Shown here: positions 25,104 to 34,785 of the stretch, piece by piece
Layout of the letters: every line of letters begins with the position of its first letter
How positions within the stretch are numbered: position 1 is the stretch's first letter
Source: Planctomycetales bacterium ZRK34
Lineage (GTDB): Bacteria > Planctomycetota > Phycisphaerae > Phycisphaerales > Zrk34
Direction of reading: 5' to 3'
DNA: 64,000 nucleotides
Assembly: GCA_014873095.1 (NCBI GenBank)
Contig: CP050848.1
Location: forward strand, 372,001-436,000
The notes under the pieces: generated by a model
Database searches by the model: none
What the model saw: the letters and a program-made list of their open reading frames with translations, nothing else
What the model was told of the DNA's origin: nothing
Program-made: the position numbers and the translations under genes

Positions 25104-25772
25104 TCAATGCGCTATCTTCGGCCACATCCAATGCTGGGTTCCGGCATGAAAGTAGAACGGCTCCCACTGATCCCACCGCACCCACTGCGCTGACCCATCG
25201 GCGTAACAGGCGTTGCCGCCGGTTGGCGGTTCATCGGTGATCGGCGCATCGTGTCCGAAGTACAGTCCATTGGTCAGCACCTTGATGGTCATGCAACTCC
25301 ACAACGGCGCCCCGGCGGGCAGATCCGTCACGGAACTGTAGTCCGGCGCGGAGGCCAGCAGCAGCGACTCGGTGGTGGGCCGAATGTTGAAATACTGGTA
25401 TGTGACCAGGCGGTAGTCGTAGTTGTAAACGCTCGTTTCGGGATTGCGCACATCGTAAAGCGGCCCGGGGCAGAACATCATCGCATCGCGGTCGAGCAGG
25501 TAAGGCGTGATGAACGATTTAACCAGATCAAACCCGCTGCCGGCCATGGTCTGCGGGCCCATGTTCTGTTTGGGTCGATACGGCAGCTTCCCACGAAAGT
25601 CGACCGAATACATGATCGAGGCGGCGCTGATCTGACGCAGCTTCGACAGACACGAAACGCGCACCGCCTCCTGGCGGGCCTTGCTTAGCGCCGGCAGCAG
25701 AATCGCGATCAGCAGCGCAATGATGCTGACCACCACCAGCAACTCGATAAGCGTGAATCCGTTTCGACGCAT
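25104..25772 (-). CDS. Prepilin-type N-terminal cleavage protein (type II secretion/pilin-like)
   Basis: A 222-residue protein that starts with a class III signal ([21 protein letters not shown]), cut by prepilin peptidase before Phe6. A long hydrophobic helix then turns into [19 protein letters not shown], as in planctomycete pseudopilins. The C-terminal half is a globular domain ending in [12 protein letters not shown], typical of the H-X9-DG-like proteins of this group. Such proteins are abundant in Planctomycetota; their individual roles are unknown. It lies 35 bases upstream of the flavoprotein. Confidence 0.85.
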   Translation of the reverse strand: MRRNGFTLIELLVVVSIIALLIAILLPALSKARQEAVRVSCLSKLRQISAASIMYSVDFRGKLPYRPKQNMGPQTMAGSGFDLVKSFITPYLLDRDAMMFCPGPLYDVRNPETSVYNYDYRLVTYQYFNIRPTTESLLLASAPDYSSVTDLPAGAPLWSCMTIKVLTNGLYFGHDAPITDEPPTGGNACYADGSAQWVRWDQWEPFYFHAGTQHWMWPKIAH

Positions 25773-25805
25773 GAGTTCACCTGATCCGTGAGCGCCACCG
25801 ACGAT

Positions 25806-26567
25806 TCATCGGCGACGACGCATCAGTCCAAGCAATGCCGGGCCCAGCAGCGCCAGCGATGCGGGTTCGGGTATCGACACGATCGCCAGACTGTTGGCCA
25901 CGCCGATGAACCCCGGCGAGTCCAGGTACAGATAAAGATTCTGACCGGTGCTTAATGTGAAATTACTCTTGAGATAATTGTTGCCGGCGATCCAGTTACC
26001 GGCCGGGCTCTTTGTGGTGTTGGCCAGGGTCGTGAACGCGCTGGCGTTGAAGTCGGTCACGTCCGTGGTGCTGATTTCCCATGCCACGTTGTAGTCTCTG
26101 GCCGCATTGCCGGAGTTGTCACCTCGGAATCCGGTCAGATAGAAAGCGTAGTCACCGGCGGTCAGTCCCTTCACGGCGATGGCCAGGCCCAATGTGCCGC
26201 TGCCGTCGCGCACCACATGATCGACCTGCGCCGCATTGTCGAAAACGGGATAGCTGGTGTGACCCGCGCTGGCGGACTTGGTGCCCAGCGCGTAATTCAC
26301 CGTGCGCAAACCGGCGCCGGTCTCCACACCGAAGTCGACGCTGAGCCCGGCGACGCTGACATTGTTCTCATCCACGAAACCGGAAGCCTTGTCCGTGGCA
26401 AAGCCATTCCAGGTCGTCCCCGTAGCAACGCCCGCCAAGTGGGCCGGCGAGTCTGTGCCGCTGTAGGTCGCAGAACCGAAGTCCATCAGAATGACCTCGG
26501 CAAATACAGAACCGGCGAAGCTTGCGAGCAAGACAGCGATCAAAACAGTCAGCATAAACGACTTCAT
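25806..26567 (-). CDS. PEP-CTERM-anchored secreted protein
   Basis: The start at 26567 gives a signal peptide (MKSFMLTVLIAVLLASFAG) with AGGAGAA upstream; the frame extends 35 codons further but without support. The 253-residue protein is beta-rich and ends with a PEP-CTERM signal: IPEPASLALL, hydrophobic stretch, then RRRR. The C-terminal motif is processed by exosortase systems and tied to exopolysaccharide or surface structures. No enzyme domain is recognised. It follows the FecR gene by 2 bases. Confidence 0.85.
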   Translation of the reverse strand: MKSFMLTVLIAVLLASFAGSVFAEVILMDFGSATYSGTDSPAHLAGVATGTTWNGFATDKASGFVDENNVSVAGLSVDFGVETGAGLRTVNYALGTKSASAGHTSYPVFDNAAQVDHVVRDGSGTLGLAIAVKGLTAGDYAFYLTGFRGDNSGNAARDYNVAWEISTTDVTDFNASAFTTLANTTKSPAGNWIAGNNYLKSNFTLSTGQNLYLYLDSPGFIGVANSLAIVSIPEPASLALLGPALLGLMRRRR

Positions 26568-26569
26568 AG

Positions 26570-27871
26570 CTAGTTCTCCTGTTGAACATTCAAGGGCTGC
26601 CCGGAGGTAAGTACCCGGGGTTGAATCACAGCCAGATGCGATATGCCGTACTCGTCGAAATCGTCGTGCCACAGATTCGGCGGAACGATGACGAGCCCGG
26701 CGTCGAAGTCACGGTAATAGATGGTGTCGGTGTAGGTCTTGCCGTCCGAGGTCTGCCAGATCGCTGCCTCATCGGTGCGTGTCCACCCGGACAGATCATG
26801 CGGCCCACGGTTCATCACCAGCAAATACACACGGGCAGGTTGAGCCAGCGTGAAGCTGTACCCGGCAGCCGGCTGATGGATCGTGCCTGTACGTGGTAGA
26901 GCCAGCGTCGGCAACCCTTCGAGTGCCGGAGCAACCTGCGTCAGTACAAAACGGTCCGCTGCGCGACCGGCGCCGCTTCGCAATTTGTCGACCTTTGCTC
27001 GGGCTGGCCGTTTGACGATCAGCGCGTTCGGCGAATTATTGACAGTGATTCCAGCAACGTAGGGAAAGGCTTCCAACGAAACACTGGTCCAATTCAACAA
27101 AGCCGTTTGCCCCTGCTGAAGAATCAGCGGGTTCAGCGTCTGTGAATCCTTCACTTGAATGCGGCCTTCGGTCACCGCCACCTGGGCATACCCCTCCGGA
27201 TCGACTTGCACTTCATACCGCGTGCCCAGATCGACAACGCGCGCATCCTTCGGCAAATCAAGTGTGAATCCGACCGCCCGCTGTGGCACATACGCCTCAA
27301 CCGAGCCCACGGTCAGCCGCCCCAGATTGGGTCCGACGATTTCGAAATCACATGGGCCGGTCAGGTCCACCACGGCCGTCGAGTCGAACATGATCTGCGC
27401 CCGGCCGGAGGCCAGACGAATCGTCCCGGCAGTCAACGCATCGCCAAGCCGCGGGGCCTGACTGACGAATGTCGCGTCCTGCAGATTGGTCAGCGTCGCC
27501 AAGGTCGCCGCCCGCTGCGGCCCCGTTGTATCAGAGGAGCTATCGGGATCGGACACGACAAAGATGACCCAGACGGCAGCCGCCAAAGCCAACACCGCGG
27601 CCTGGGCCAGTCTCCCCCAACGGATTCGCCGTGATGTGGGCATGACCACCGGATCACGCGGCGCACTCGGTGAAACATTGGGGCTCTGATGTTCGTAGCA
27701 ATCGCCACGAACAATCTGAGCTGTGAGCATCAGATCATTGAACTGCCGCGCGGCTTCGGGGTCGTTGCGAAGCATCTGAGCCAGTTGCTCAAACTCATCA
27801 GCTGTGAGCAGACCATCCAGGTAACGGATGATCAAGTCATCGCGATCAGAGGCGTCGTCAATCAAGACCAT
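26570..27871 (-). CDS. FecR-domain anti-sigma factor
   Basis: A 433-residue membrane protein. Residues 1-60 resemble anti-sigma domains (IIRYLDGLLTADEFEQLAQML). A membrane helix spans about 90-108 (LAQAAVLALAAAVWVIFVV). The FecR domain at about 150-260 has the typical RLASGRAQIMFDSTAVVDLTGP, LDLPKDARVVDLGTRYEVQV and VAVTEGRIQV. The rest is a beta-rich periplasmic part. It overlaps the sigma gene by 14 bases and is followed by a PEP-CTERM protein, so it probably controls export-linked expression. Confidence 0.9.
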   Translation of the reverse strand: MVLIDDASDRDDLIIRYLDGLLTADEFEQLAQMLRNDPEAARQFNDLMLTAQIVRGDCYEHQSPNVSPSAPRDPVVMPTSRRIRWGRLAQAAVLALAAAVWVIFVVSDPDSSSDTTGPQRAATLATLTNLQDATFVSQAPRLGDALTAGTIRLASGRAQIMFDSTAVVDLTGPCDFEIVGPNLGRLTVGSVEAYVPQRAVGFTLDLPKDARVVDLGTRYEVQVDPEGYAQVAVTEGRIQVKDSQTLNPLILQQGQTALLNWTSVSLEAFPYVAGITVNNSPNALIVKRPARAKVDKLRSGAGRAADRFVLTQVAPALEGLPTLALPRTGTIHQPAAGYSFTLAQPARVYLLVMNRGPHDLSGWTRTDEAAIWQTSDGKTYTDTIYYRDFDAGLVIVPPNLWHDDFDEYGISHLAVIQPRVLTSGQPLNVQQEN

Positions 27872-28382
27872 CCTCCTGAACCTGTGCGCGATTCATACAT
27901 TCCGCCAAGGCGCGATGGGCGCGACTCAGCGCGGTGTAGATCGTGTTCATCGAACGGCCGGAGGCCTCGGCAAGTCGCTGTCCCGTGAGGTTGTCGCGAT
28001 AGCGCAGGTGGATCACCCGGCGCGCGTTGGGCGCCAGTTGTTCGATGCAGCGGCGCAAGGCCTGACGCATGTGGCGGGCCTGGTCGTCATGGCGGTGATC
28101 CCAGTCGGTTTCGAGTTGGTCGAGCACGGCCGAGTCGAACACCATGTGGCTTCCGCGGCGGCGCAACTCGTCGATCGCCCGGAATCGACAGGCCTGTCGC
28201 AACCATCTGACCAGGTGCTGCTCATCGTTGATCTGGTGGATGTGCGCCACGGCATCGGTCGCCACCTCCTGGTACACATCCTCGGCAAGGTTGTACTCGC
28301 GGACGATCGACACGATATAGGCCAGCAACGGAGTCTGCTGCTTAACCAGCGTTCTAACAAGCATTTGTTGGTCAATCGCCAT
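27858..28382 (-). CDS. ECF RNA polymerase sigma factor
   Basis: A 174-residue sigma factor. Region 2 holds YNLAEDVYQEVATDAVAHI and LVRWLRQACRFRAIDELRRR. Region 4 holds LAPNARRVIHLRYRDNLTGQRLAEASGRSMNTIYTALSRAHRAL. The layout matches the planctomycete group that pairs with FecR-type regulators. It overlaps the FecR gene by 14 bases and heads a five-gene unit ending in the flavoprotein. Confidence 0.9.
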   Translation of the reverse strand: MAIDQQMLVRTLVKQQTPLLAYIVSIVREYNLAEDVYQEVATDAVAHIHQINDEQHLVRWLRQACRFRAIDELRRRGSHMVFDSAVLDQLETDWDHRHDDQARHMRQALRRCIEQLAPNARRVIHLRYRDNLTGQRLAEASGRSMNTIYTALSRAHRALAECMNRAQVQEDGLD

Positions 28383-28794
28383 GGCTGTGCATCACCTGAA
28401 TATGCGTCGGGTCTACCCATGATCGAAGCGTGTTGGAAAAATTGTACATCCCGGATGAAAAATGATTCAAAACCCGGCGGCAGACGGCGTTCCCGCTTCA
28501 ATCACCTGCCAGCCACCGGCCCATCCCGGCAAGGGGCCAGGCCACAACCCGACATCCACCCCAGTCATATTTTTTCCGATGTCAGGCTCATCGCCCCGCC
28601 GATGTGCGGAAGTCAAACCCCGCGTTAGACTTGGCATAATCAATATCAACCGAGTGTGTTGAACGATGACCCTGCAACCGCCCACATGCCGCATCATGCC
28701 TCGCGATCCGGTTTCCGGACGTCTTCATACCCTCGATTTGCTAGAATCAACCACGTCGTCGCTTGCCTTGTCGTCGATTTTTCGAAGTGCTGAC
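28383..28794. other. Intergenic region between divergent sigma factor and histidine kinase genes
   Basis: About 410 bases between divergent genes, so both promoters should be here. I see no convincing -35/-10 pair, no RNA gene and no conserved frame. Open frames that cross this region lack coding character. Confidence 0.5.
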
Positions 28795-30039
28795 ATGAAT
28801 ACCCGATCAGATAAACCCGACGCCGATTCCCCTGATGTGGAATCCGAGGGACTGTCTTCTGAAAAGCAGATTCGCCAACGCATTGATGATGAGGTCATCC
28901 ACCGCACGGCTCAGTTGACCTCCGAGCGCGATGAGAGTCGACGTGTCGAGCGGGAGCTGGCCCGGCTGGCGGCGATCGTCGAGTCCAGCGAGGATGCGAT
29001 CATCGGCAAGACGCTCGAAGGCGTGGTGACCAGTTGGAACATCGGCGCCGAGCGTATCTACGGCTACACCGCCGGCGAAATGATTGGACAGTCGATCACC
29101 CGGATCATTCCGCCGGACCGCATGCACGAGTTTCACGAGATATTCGACCGCCTGAAAAAAGGCCAGCGCATTCAGCAGTACGAAACCGAGCGCCTGCGTA
29201 AAAACAACAAGCGCATCTACGTCTCGCTGACGATCTCACCGATTTACGACGGTCAGGGCCGCATCGTCGGCGCTTCGGCAATCGGACGAAACACCACCGC
29301 CCACCGCCGCACGCAGCAGGAGATTCAGAGGGCACACGCGATTCTGCAGCGCAAAACGCAGGAAACCGAAGAGTTCTTATCGATCATGGCCCACGACATG
29401 ATGCACCCGGTGGTGGGCATTCAGGGCCTGCTCACGTTGATTCGCCAGGACTGTCTGCAGTTGATGGACCCGGACAGTCAGACGAATCTGAACATGGCGC
29501 TGGAAGAGTGCGATCGGATGAAGCAGATGATCCGTCGTCTGGCTGAACTCGGTCGCATCGGGCGGAGCCGCCCGCAGCGCGAGCCGGCCAACCTGGCGGA
29601 CCTTGTCGCGACCTGTGTGAACCGATTCCGCAAACCGCTGGACGATGCGGGCATCCTCGTGCGCCAGCATGCGCCGGACTCGATGGCCATGCTGGCCTGT
29701 CAGTACGTGGAGGAAGCGTTGTCGAATCTGCTGGACAACGCGATCAAGTACGGGTGCAATCCGAAAGAGCCACGCATTGAAATCGAGTGCCGTCATGAAG
29801 ACGACTGGGTCCACCTGAGCGTGTGGGACAACGGTCCGGGCATCGACCCCAAGCATCACAAACGAATTTTTCAGCCGTTTCGCCGGATCAAAACCCCCAA
29901 CGGCCCCGATGGCTCCGGCATTGGTCTGGCTGCGGTCAAGCGGTTGATCCAGGAACTCGGCGGCGACATCGAATTGGATTCCACCGCGGCCAACGGCACG
30001 CGGTTTACGTTGAGCATTCCCGACGAACCCAACGAATAG
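28795..30039 (+). CDS. PAS-domain sensor histidine kinase (cytoplasmic)
   Basis: A 414-residue protein if it starts at 28795; the frame is open upstream, and the start is not secured by a ribosome-binding site. A coiled segment leads to a PAS domain at about 58-165 (VESSEDAIIGKTLEGVVTSWN, then YGYTAGEMIGQ). The phospho-accepting segment FLSIMAHDMMHPVVGI near residue 196 has His-Asp but not the usual Glu-Leu-Arg. The ATPase domain has NLLDNAIKYG (about 312), DNGPGID (344) and GSGIGLAAV (374). There are no membrane helices. It is followed by a single-domain regulator, a likely partner. Confidence 0.85.
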   Translation: MNTRSDKPDADSPDVESEGLSSEKQIRQRIDDEVIHRTAQLTSERDESRRVERELARLAAIVESSEDAIIGKTLEGVVTSWNIGAERIYGYTAGEMIGQSITRIIPPDRMHEFHEIFDRLKKGQRIQQYETERLRKNNKRIYVSLTISPIYDGQGRIVGASAIGRNTTAHRRTQQEIQRAHAILQRKTQETEEFLSIMAHDMMHPVVGIQGLLTLIRQDCLQLMDPDSQTNLNMALEECDRMKQMIRRLAELGRIGRSRPQREPANLADLVATCVNRFRKPLDDAGILVRQHAPDSMAMLACQYVEEALSNLLDNAIKYGCNPKEPRIEIECRHEDDWVHLSVWDNGPGIDPKHHKRIFQPFRRIKTPNGPDGSGIGLAAVKRLIQELGGDIELDSTAANGTRFTLSIPDEPNE

Positions 30040-30081
30040 GCGGATATTCATGAGTTGTCAGTTTCACAGAAGCGGTCATCG

Positions 30082-30498
30082 ATGAAGATCATGCTGATTG
30101 AGGATGATCCGGTTCACGCGCGATTGATCTGTCGCGCCTTTGGAACGCACGACGATCATGAGGTGATCGTCGTGGGCGATGGCGAGCAGGCGCTGGAGGC
30201 GTTGAACGGCCAGCCGCCGCACCCGAATCTGGTGTTGATGGATCTGTGCCTGCCGACGATCGATGGATGCGATGTGCTCAAAGCGCTGCGCGATTGCGAA
30301 GCGACCCGCCATCTGCCGGTGATCATGATCAGCACATCCGATCGTCCCGAAGACATCAACCGTTGCTACGACTGCGGAGCCAACGCCTATGTGGTCAAAC
30401 CCGCCGACTTCAACGGCCTCAGTGAAAAGTTGCGCAGCATTCGCGATTTCTGGCTGGATTCCGCCTGCCTTCCCGAACCGGCCCCATCCTCCGCATGA
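30082..30498 (+). CDS. Single-domain response regulator (Rcp1/CheY-like)
   Basis: A 138-residue receiver domain: acidic pocket IEDD, phosphorylation Asp in NLVLMDLCLPTIDG, Thr/Ser in VIMISTSD, and Lys in YVVKPAD. The insert pattern resembles phytochrome-associated Rcp1 regulators. It has no output domain. It follows the PAS kinase by 43 bases and is probably its target. Confidence 0.88.
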   Translation: MKIMLIEDDPVHARLICRAFGTHDDHEVIVVGDGEQALEALNGQPPHPNLVLMDLCLPTIDGCDVLKALRDCEATRHLPVIMISTSDRPEDINRCYDCGANAYVVKPADFNGLSEKLRSIRDFWLDSACLPEPAPSSA

Positions 30499-30677
30499 GT
30501 TCAACACACAACCATTTATTCACCTGACTGCAGCGGGCGCCAGATGCAATCTTCGTGTGCATATACGCCTCGGAAAGCTCCCCAGGCCTCTGCCCAAGTT
30601 GATCAATCTCGGAAAACAACTGGTCTAATCCGCTACACCTCGGATATAATCGGTGAGCCTAATACAGGAATTTATCC

Positions 30678-31364
30678 ATGACAGACATGCCGTCCGCAGA
30701 AAAGAAAGCCAGTCGTCGTTGTGCCCGCGTGATGCTGGTCGACGATCATCCGGTGGTGCGCCACGGTCTGGCCCAGGCGATCGGCCACGCCGGCGACCTT
30801 GAAGTTTGTGCCCAGGCCGCCAGCGCCGGCGATGCCATGGCGGCGTTTGACGACGCGGCGCCGGACGTGGTCGTGATCGATCTGTCGCTGGAAGACGGCA
30901 GCGGTATGGACCTGATCAAGCAGATCAAATCCGCCAGCCCGAACACGCGCATGCTCGTGGCTTCCATGCACGATGAAAACCTGTACGCCGAACGCGTCCT
31001 CCGCGCCGGCGCCATGGGTTACATCAACAAAGAAGAATCGATGGAGAAGATCGTCGAGGCGATTCAGCAGGTCATGCGCGGCCGCATCTATCTCAGCTCC
31101 AACATGGCCGATCAGGTGCTCAACCGGGTGACCCGCGGCGATGACGATGCCGACCAGTCGCCCGTCGAGACACTGTCAGACCGCGAGTTGGAAGTATTCC
31201 AGCAGATCGGCCAGGGCCTGACGACCCGACAGATCGCCGAGAAACTCCACCTCAGCCCCAAGACGATCGAAACCCACCGCGAGCACATCAAAACCAAGCT
31301 CAACATTTCCAACAACAACCAGCTTGTACGCTTTGCAGCTCAGTGGATGATTGAACAATCCTAA
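30678..31364 (+). CDS. NarL/FixJ-type response regulator
   Basis: A 228-residue protein with a receiver domain (VDDHPVVRHGLAQAI, phospho-Asp in VVVIDLSLEDGSG, Lys in YINKEES) and a LuxR-type helix-turn-helix (LSDRELEVFQQIGQGLTTRQIAEKLHLSPKTIETHREHIKTKL). A TATAAT hexamer at 30645-30650 could be the -10 element of its own promoter, though no clear -35 is seen. It is closely similar in layout to the next regulator, suggesting duplication. Confidence 0.92.
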   Translation: MTDMPSAEKKASRRCARVMLVDDHPVVRHGLAQAIGHAGDLEVCAQAASAGDAMAAFDDAAPDVVVIDLSLEDGSGMDLIKQIKSASPNTRMLVASMHDENLYAERVLRAGAMGYINKEESMEKIVEAIQQVMRGRIYLSSNMADQVLNRVTRGDDDADQSPVETLSDRELEVFQQIGQGLTTRQIAEKLHLSPKTIETHREHIKTKLNISNNNQLVRFAAQWMIEQS

Positions 31365-31540
31365 TCATCTCCTCGCCGCTGTGGTCAAACACGGCCCGCC
31401 ATGGACGCGGATCAGCATTTTCCCGGTGAGAACTTCGCTGAGGGGCTGATCGTGTCCACGAGGCGCATCACGCTACAAATTGACTGGCGATGTAGCCACT
31501 GAATGTCTCCGCACCATGACTTGTGCCAGAGGACCTTCAA

Positions 31541-32224
31541 ATGACCCCATGCGATGTGAAGGCCGGTGAATTGACGATACGGGTGGTTGTGGTTGACGAC
31601 CATCCCGTTGTGCGCGTCGGGATGGCGCAACTGATCAACCACGAACCGGACATGCAGGTGTGCGGCGAGGCGGACGGCGTCGAACGCGCTTTGCAGTTGG
31701 TCGAGGAACACCGCCCGGAGGTCGTCATCGTCGACATCCGACTCAGCGACGGCGACGGTCTGGAACTCACGCGGCGAATCATCGAGATCAACCCGGACAC
31801 GAAGGTGCTGATCGTGTCCGGCTGCGACGAGACCGCGTATGCCGAAGAATCGCTGCACGCCGGCGCGGTCGGGTACATTGAAAAACTCGAGGCGATCGAC
31901 CTGCTGATTCAGGGCATACGTCATGTGCTCAAGGGCGACATTTATCTGTCGGCGCATATGTCCGATCGCGTGTTGCGCCATGCGGCCGATGGGTCCGATG
32001 TCGCATCGGTCGCGCCCGTCGAGCGGTTGAGCCCTCGCGAATCACAAATCTTTGAACTCATGGGCCAAGGTGAAACCACGCGCCAAATCGCCGAACGACT
32101 GCAGATCAGCACCAAAACCGTCGAAACCTATCGCGACAACATCAAATCGAAGATGAGCATTTCCAACGTCAATGAGTTGATCCGACGTGCGGTCGAAACG
32201 TTGTACCGTCGCCGCCAGCTTTGA
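31541..32224 (+). CDS. NarL/FixJ-type response regulator
   Basis: A 227-residue regulator. The ATG at 31541 with GAGGA upstream is preferred to a GTG at 31523. The receiver has VVDDHPVVRVGMAQLI, phospho-Asp in VVIVDIRLSDGDG and Lys in YIEKLE. The helix-turn-helix is LSPRESQIFELMGQGETTRQIAERLQISTKTVETYRDNIKSKM. The strong resemblance to the upstream regulator, including the spacing of motifs, points to a tandem duplication. The cognate kinase is not adjacent other than the PAS kinase. Confidence 0.92.
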   Translation: MTPCDVKAGELTIRVVVVDDHPVVRVGMAQLINHEPDMQVCGEADGVERALQLVEEHRPEVVIVDIRLSDGDGLELTRRIIEINPDTKVLIVSGCDETAYAEESLHAGAVGYIEKLEAIDLLIQGIRHVLKGDIYLSAHMSDRVLRHAADGSDVASVAPVERLSPRESQIFELMGQGETTRQIAERLQISTKTVETYRDNIKSKMSISNVNELIRRAVETLYRRRQL

Positions 32225-32266
32225 ACGCCACTTCGGTAGTGCCCCTTCGTGTTATTCACTTCATGG

Positions 32267-34078
32267 TCAAGCTGCTGAAGTCGGCTCGGCTTCACGCACC
32301 AAACTGATCACACGGAGCCCTGCTGCAGGCGAAGTTTCGTGCTCGGCGACAAACGGCACGACATCACCCTCGGGCTTTTCGTAAAACAGCGGCAAAGCCT
32401 CGCGGCCGTGTTTCTCGATGAAAGCGTCAAAACCAAACTGCTCGGTCAGCGGGGTGGCTTTGACATGCTGACCGTTGTACAGGCGCGCCATCAGACGGCT
32501 GTAGGTCGACTCGCCATCGAAGAGGTAGCGCCCACCGACGTGGCGCGGTGAGGAGGGATGATCCAGGTTTCGCGGCTCCACCGCTTCGGGAACAAGTTGG
32601 AAGATATTCTCGCGCCCGAAGATCGGAGCAAACCGCATCGCCGCCAGGCTGTTGGCTTCGTCGCTGGACGACAGGGCCAGCAGGCGACCGATGCCCTGCA
32701 GCGGCAGATCATCGGCGATGTTCGGCGTCATGACGTTGCCGTGATGCACGGGCAGGCCTTCCATGCGTGCGGCGTGGACGTTGTTCCAGTTGTTTTCGAG
32801 CATCAACACCTTGACGCCGCGCTCTTCAAACATGCGCGCCATCTCGCGAGCCAAGCGGTGCGAGCCGAGTATGAGGTAGCCCGTCGGACTGGTGTCCGCC
32901 ACGTTCAGCCACTTCGCCAGTCGATGGGCCATCAGCCCGCTGAACCCGATCGTGCCGATGATCACCAGAAACATCAGCGGCACCATTTTGTCCGCCCCCT
33001 CGATGTCCGCTTCGCCGAGTTGAATGGCGAATGTCGATGCCACCGCCGCCGCCACGATCCCGCGCGGCGCGATCAACGCCAGGTAAGCCCGCTCGCGCCA
33101 GGCCAGTTCCGAGCGGATCGTCGACGCCAGCACCGCCACCGGCCGGACCAGCCCCACCAACACCCCCACAAATATCACGCTTTCAAAACCCAGCGCCTGG
33201 ATCGATTCCAACTGCACCCGTGCCGCGAGCACGATGAACAGCACACCGATCAGAAAGATGCGCAGGTTTTCCTTGAAATCCAGAATACGCTGAATGTCGG
33301 CCCACTTCTGATTCGCCATGAACGCGCCCATCAGCGTCACCGCCAGCAGGCCCGATTCATGCTGCACCGCATTGGCCGCTGTGAACACACCCAGCACCAG
33401 CGCCAGCGCTGCCGGCGCGTGCAGATCATCCGGCAGCCAGTACCACCGGATCAGCGGCACCAGCACCGCCGCGCCCGCCAGCCCTCCGGCGACGCCCACG
33501 CCGATCGCCCTGGCCAATCCTGCCAGTGCGATCTGTGTCGCATCACCGTCAGCCCCCACCAGCAAAGCCTCAAAGACCAGCACCGCCAGCACCGCGCCGA
33601 ACGGATCGTTGAGGATGCCTTCCCACTTGAGGATCGGCCCGACGTGGCCTTTGAGCCGAAGCTGACGCAACATCGGCATGATCACCGTCGGCCCGGTCAC
33701 CACGAGGATCGCCCCGAACAGGATCGACAGCGTCCCACTAAGGCCGACGATCCACCAGACTGCCAGTGATGAAGCGGCCCACGTGATCAGCACGCCGATC
33801 GTCACCAGTCGGCGCACCACGTCCAGTTGACGCATCTGCGCCCACCGCAGCGTCAACCCGCCTTCAAAGAGAATGATCGCCACCGACATCGACACGAACG
33901 GAAACAACAACTCGCCGAACAACTCATCGGGTTTGACCCAGCCCGCGATCGGCCCGACGGTGAACCCACCCAGCAACAGCAGCACGATCGCCGGCCAGCG
34001 CAGCCGCCATGCCAGCCACTGGGCTGCGATGCTTACCGAAACGATCACCGCCAATCCATACAGGGCCGTGTCTGTCAT
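32267..34078 (-). CDS. Cation:proton antiporter (CPA family) with C-terminal RCK/TrkA-like domain
   Basis: A 603-residue membrane protein with about 12-13 hydrophobic helices in residues 1-385. The transport core includes the Asn-Asp pair in WEGILNDPFGAVLAVL, expected for Na+/H+ exchange. The C-terminal part begins near residue 395 with a nucleotide-binding TrkA-N-like fold (GYLILGSHRLAREMARMFEERG) and ends in another globular stretch. It likely exchanges Na+ or K+ for H+. Close to the NAGGN operon and small stress genes, it fits salt or pH homeostasis. Confidence 0.85.
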   Translation of the reverse strand: MTDTALYGLAVIVSVSIAAQWLAWRLRWPAIVLLLLGGFTVGPIAGWVKPDELFGELLFPFVSMSVAIILFEGGLTLRWAQMRQLDVVRRLVTIGVLITWAASSLAVWWIVGLSGTLSILFGAILVVTGPTVIMPMLRQLRLKGHVGPILKWEGILNDPFGAVLAVLVFEALLVGADGDATQIALAGLARAIGVGVAGGLAGAAVLVPLIRWYWLPDDLHAPAALALVLGVFTAANAVQHESGLLAVTLMGAFMANQKWADIQRILDFKENLRIFLIGVLFIVLAARVQLESIQALGFESVIFVGVLVGLVRPVAVLASTIRSELAWRERAYLALIAPRGIVAAAVASTFAIQLGEADIEGADKMVPLMFLVIIGTIGFSGLMAHRLAKWLNVADTSPTGYLILGSHRLAREMARMFEERGVKVLMLENNWNNVHAARMEGLPVHHGNVMTPNIADDLPLQGIGRLLALSSSDEANSLAAMRFAPIFGRENIFQLVPEAVEPRNLDHPSSPRHVGGRYLFDGESTYSRLMARLYNGQHVKATPLTEQFGFDAFIEKHGREALPLFYEKPEGDVVPFVAEHETSPAAGLRVISLVREAEPTSAA

Positions 34079-34132
34079 ACGTCGCTCTTATATCACGAAA
34101 CCCCGGAAACATCAGGGACATCGTTGAAAAAA

Positions 34133-34162
34133 GCATGGCGCGACCGCAAAGCCGCGCCATGC
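34133..34162 (-). terminator. Intrinsic terminator after the DUF1328 gene
   Basis: A 10-bp perfect inverted repeat (GCATGGCGCG and its complement, 10-base loop) is followed on the minus strand by six T residues. It lies about 17 bases past the DUF1328 stop, between it and the antiporter start, so the antiporter needs its own promoter. Confidence 0.85.
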
Positions 34163-34178
34163 GCGTGGTGTCGTTACG

Positions 34179-34355
34179 TTATGGGGCGCGCCCGGCGAAC
34201 AATCCCGCCACCAGCAGCACCAGGAAGATCACCAGGAACACGAAGAAGAGAATCTTCGCGATGCCCGCCGCCGCGGCGGAGATGCCGGTAAAACCGAACA
34301 ACGCCGCGACCAGTGCGATGATGAAAAAGGTCAATGCCCATCCTAAAAGTCCCAT
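34179..34355 (-). CDS. DUF1328 family small membrane protein (YtjA-like)
   Basis: A 58-residue protein: [19 protein letters not shown], then [20 protein letters not shown] and another hydrophobic run, ending RAP. The two-helix pattern with GFTG in the middle is diagnostic of DUF1328. GGAAT-type site upstream. The family is small inner-membrane proteins induced by stress in other bacteria; the biochemical role is unknown. It lies beside an entericidin-like gene and ends at a strong terminator. Confidence 0.9.
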   Translation of the reverse strand: MGLLGWALTFFIIALVAALFGFTGISAAAAGIAKILFFVFLVIFLVLLVAGLFAGRAP

Positions 34356-34409
34356 GATTATTCCTTTCGATCAGAGTACGTGAATGTCCCGCAAGCGGGT
34401 GCCGGCGGA

Positions 34410-34583
34410 TTATTCCGCGGCGTCCTGCACGCTTTCGCCAGCGGCTTCGATGTCTTCGCCGGCGCCTTCCATCGTGTTGCAGGCGCTCAGCGCCAGAGGC
34501 ATCACGACCATGGACAGAATCGCCAGCCAGTGCAGCGCCTTCTGCCGGAAGCTTCGTTCACTTTCAATTTCTTGCGTACGCAT
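34410..34583 (-). CDS. Entericidin EcnA/B-like lipoprotein
   Basis: A 57-residue protein starting at 34583 with AGAGGTGG upstream. It has a lipoprotein signal with lipobox LALSAC, followed by NTMEGAGEDIEAAGESVQDAA, the repeated helix of entericidin A/B. Entericidins are small membrane lipoproteins linked to stress and stationary-phase lysis. It is 54 bases upstream of the DUF1328 gene in the same direction. Confidence 0.85.
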   Translation of the reverse strand: MRTQEIESERSFRQKALHWLAILSMVVMPLALSACNTMEGAGEDIEAAGESVQDAAE

Positions 34584-34785
34584 GTTGCCACCTCTTTGGG
34601 GGCGACCGGTTCGTTCAGACTGACGCGGAGGGTGAACCGGCATCTGCCCTCAGCGTCTGTATATTCATACGCTCGGCGCGCAGCGATGCCGCTCAGTCGG
34701 TGGCGGGCCGCTTGGTCAGGTTGCCACGGTAGCGCCCGTCAGGAATGTCCCGACATGCACTTTTGCAGTGTTTTCAAAGCGGTTT

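Noticed and set aside
32558-33769. 403-codon frame opposite the antiporter
   Set aside because: His/Arg/Gln-rich shadow frame; the minus-strand protein has the membrane helices.
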